A stretch of DNA of 64,000 bases from Acidobacteriaceae bacterium (GTDB lineage Bacteria; Acidobacteriota; Terriglobia; Terriglobales; Acidobacteriaceae): positions 124,001 through 188,000 of the forward strand of contig CAHJWI010000001.1 in assembly GCA_903642225.1 (NCBI GenBank). The letters are read 5' to 3'. The notes under the pieces are model-generated. The model saw only the letters and a program-made list of their open reading frames with translations, did no database searches and was not told the origin of the DNA. Positions 63,096 through 64,000 of this stretch are shown here, one piece after another (the stretch's first letter is position 1; the number at the start of each line of letters is the position of its first letter). Made by a program: the position numbers and the translations under genes.

Positions 63096-63539
63096 CTATT
63101 TCGGTGCGGACGTGCCCGCGACGATCGGCCGCTCCACCGTGTCGCCATATCCACCAGCAATGTTGCCTGATTCGTTGAGCGGTTCGCCACTTGCGTCCAG
63201 CGTTACACCATTACCGATCACAGACTCGTCAATCTTGACCGCTGCGTGCCGCTGAAAAATATCTTCCACCCGGTCCGTAAAGTCCGACGCAAAGGCCACT
63301 GCGATCAGGACGCCGCCCTTGCCGATCTCTTCCAGCAGGTGATCGATGTCCCGTGCAGGCACCTTCAGCTGTTCCAGCGTTGTCTTGTACTGCCCGTCGT
63401 CGCCGCTCACGCGCTTGTCCAGCGTGTAGATCACATTTGCGGGTACACCCGCCGCAATCAAGTCGTGCACCACACCCTTCGCCTGGTCTTCGTTGTGAAA
63501 CAGTGAAACAAATGTCGTTGTATCGGGCGCACTTGCCAT
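63096..63539 (-). CDS. YflT-like general stress domain protein
   Basis: 147 residues from ATG 63539 (GGAG upstream). N-terminal FVSLFHNEDQAKGVVHDLIA then GVPANVIYTL follows the flavour of heat/general-stress YflT domains (pseudo-ferredoxin-like beta-alpha-beta), and IGKGGVLIAVAFASDFTDRV is typical of the second half. The tail (ASGEPLNESGNIAGGYGDTV) is disordered. Cytoplasmic; role unknown. Confidence 0.65.
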   Translation of the reverse strand: MASAPDTTTFVSLFHNEDQAKGVVHDLIAAGVPANVIYTLDKRVSGDDGQYKTTLEQLKVPARDIDHLLEEIGKGGVLIAVAFASDFTDRVEDIFQRHAAVKIDESVIGNGVTLDASGEPLNESGNIAGGYGDTVERPIVAGTSAPK

Positions 63540-63648
63540 GGTGGGGAACTCCACGTTCAGATACCCGCATTGCAGCGGTCCAGAAGCTTAGGTGCCGTCC
63601 CCCGCTCCAACGCTGCCCCGCACCGCACTTTATTCCTGGGCGACTTCC

Positions 63649-63819
63649 TTACTGTTCCAGCATCTCGTCCTGCTTCTTCAACGCTGCTGCTTCCACTGGA
63701 AACTGCTGCCGAATGCGCTCCAGCAGAAACGCCGGCGCAAAGCCTTCCAGCCAAATGTCCGCGTCGATGCCGGCCTTGTGCGCATTGCCCGGGACGCTCC
63801 GCACCTCCTCGGAGTGCAA
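63649..63819 (-). CDS. possible small helical protein (56 aa)
   Basis: A 56-codon frame with a TTG start three bases after the prmC-like stop: EEVRSVPGNAHKAGIDADIW, LEGFAPAFLLERIRQQFP, then an acidic/basic helix ending DEMLEQ. Composition and helical periodicity look protein-like and the position suggests coupling to prmC. No clear ribosome site and no family recognised. Confidence 0.4.
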   Translation of the reverse strand: MHSEEVRSVPGNAHKAGIDADIWLEGFAPAFLLERIRQQFPVEAAALKKQDEMLEQ

Positions 63820-63822
63820 AGA

Positions 63823-64000
63823 CTAAGTCCCGCTTCCACGCCGGGCCATCGCAATTCTTTCCACACCCTGCAGGTCACGAACAAACCGCACTTCGCTCCA
63901 CCGGCTCAGCAACGTGTCCAGCACCGGCGTCCGACCGCCCGTCTCCAGCACAAGCCATCCACCCGGCACCAGCCGCTCCCAGGCCTGCGGAATCAACTGC
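63823..64000 (-). CDS. prmC: 3' end of a PrmC/HemK-like release-factor methyltransferase (partial)
   Basis: Runs off the right edge. The readable C-terminus is QLIPQAWERLVPGGWLVLE, TLLSRWSEVRFVRDLQ and GVERIAMARR, the closing strand and helix of a class I methyltransferase, with the V-x-x-x-x-DLQGxxR pattern typical of PrmC (N5-glutamine methylation of release factors). The catalytic NPPY is outside the window, so the call is by C-terminal pattern only. Confidence 0.65.
   Translation of the reverse strand, partial: QLIPQAWERLVPGGWLVLETGGRTPVLDTLLSRWSEVRFVRDLQGVERIAMARRGSGT

Noticed and set aside
1..64000. CRISPR array, tRNA or rRNA genes
   Set aside because: No regularly spaced repeats and no tRNA- or rRNA-like sequence was found on reading both strands.

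Overview
The window looks like a chromosomal segment of a high-GC diderm from the Acidobacteriaceae (Terriglobus/Granulicella-like). The evidence is the overall protein flavour, genes for Kdo and heptose lipopolysaccharide core (gmhA, waaA, lpxK, a GT9 heptosyltransferase), a PEP-CTERM protein, a very large IPT/TIG lipoprotein and a GC-rich hairpin repeat of a type I recall from acidobacterial intergenic DNA. The species call is inference; no rRNA or tRNA gene was found.

Region by region. 0-10.3 kb: an RDD-domain membrane protein, two small unknown proteins, an SDR reductase, hemB, a tandem pair of Uma2 genes (one broken by a TGA), dihydrolipoyl dehydrogenase, a TetR regulator divergent from an NmrA/epimerase-like SDR with a palindromic operator between them, and a CDP-alcohol phosphatidyltransferase. 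10.3-16 kb: a secreted GH36 alpha-galactosidase, then a leftward row of beta-propeller protein, DsbA-like protein, hexose-6-phosphate mutarotase and Maf. 16-26.9 kb: a long non-coding stretch ahead of dnaA, an M50-like membrane protease with gmhA, a GT87 membrane glycosyltransferase, a PEP-CTERM protein, an M15-like peptidase with a long disordered N-terminus, a small cytochrome c, acyltransferase 3 and a Yip1-family protein. 27-41.4 kb: ruvX/yqgF, an AsmA-like protein, a glycerophosphodiesterase with an apparently permuted domain order, a leftward purL-purF-MFS-trxC run, two aldo/keto reductases, SseB-like, dut and a small zinc-ribbon protein.

41.4-54.84 kb reads as an accessory island. It holds a decayed carboxypeptidase-regulatory-like gene, a tightly coupled three-gene cassette (18-residue-repeat protein, PD-(D/E)XK-like protein, tyrosine recombinase), a leftward XRE regulator - NfeD-like - flotillin - PspA operon with its own palindrome, a 1814-residue IPT/TIG lipoprotein, and the fossil of a plasmid maintenance module (parA, a small partition-type protein, repA) with centromere-like inverted repeats still readable upstream of parA.

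54.84-64 kb returns to core functions: an ATP-dependent DNA ligase, a rightward lipid A/core cluster (waaA-lpxK-heptosyltransferase-ICMT-like-DUF3108), an OmpA-like protein, a YflT-like stress protein and the 3' end of a prmC-like gene.

At the whole-window scale the + strand is G-rich on the left and C-rich on the right whichever strand is coding, with the change somewhere near 26-31 kb. This is the sign expected at a replication terminus and is unexpected so close to dnaA. The findings I think most worth checking are the repeat-protein/nuclease/recombinase cassette, the plasmid fossil, the permuted GDPD and the skew switch.
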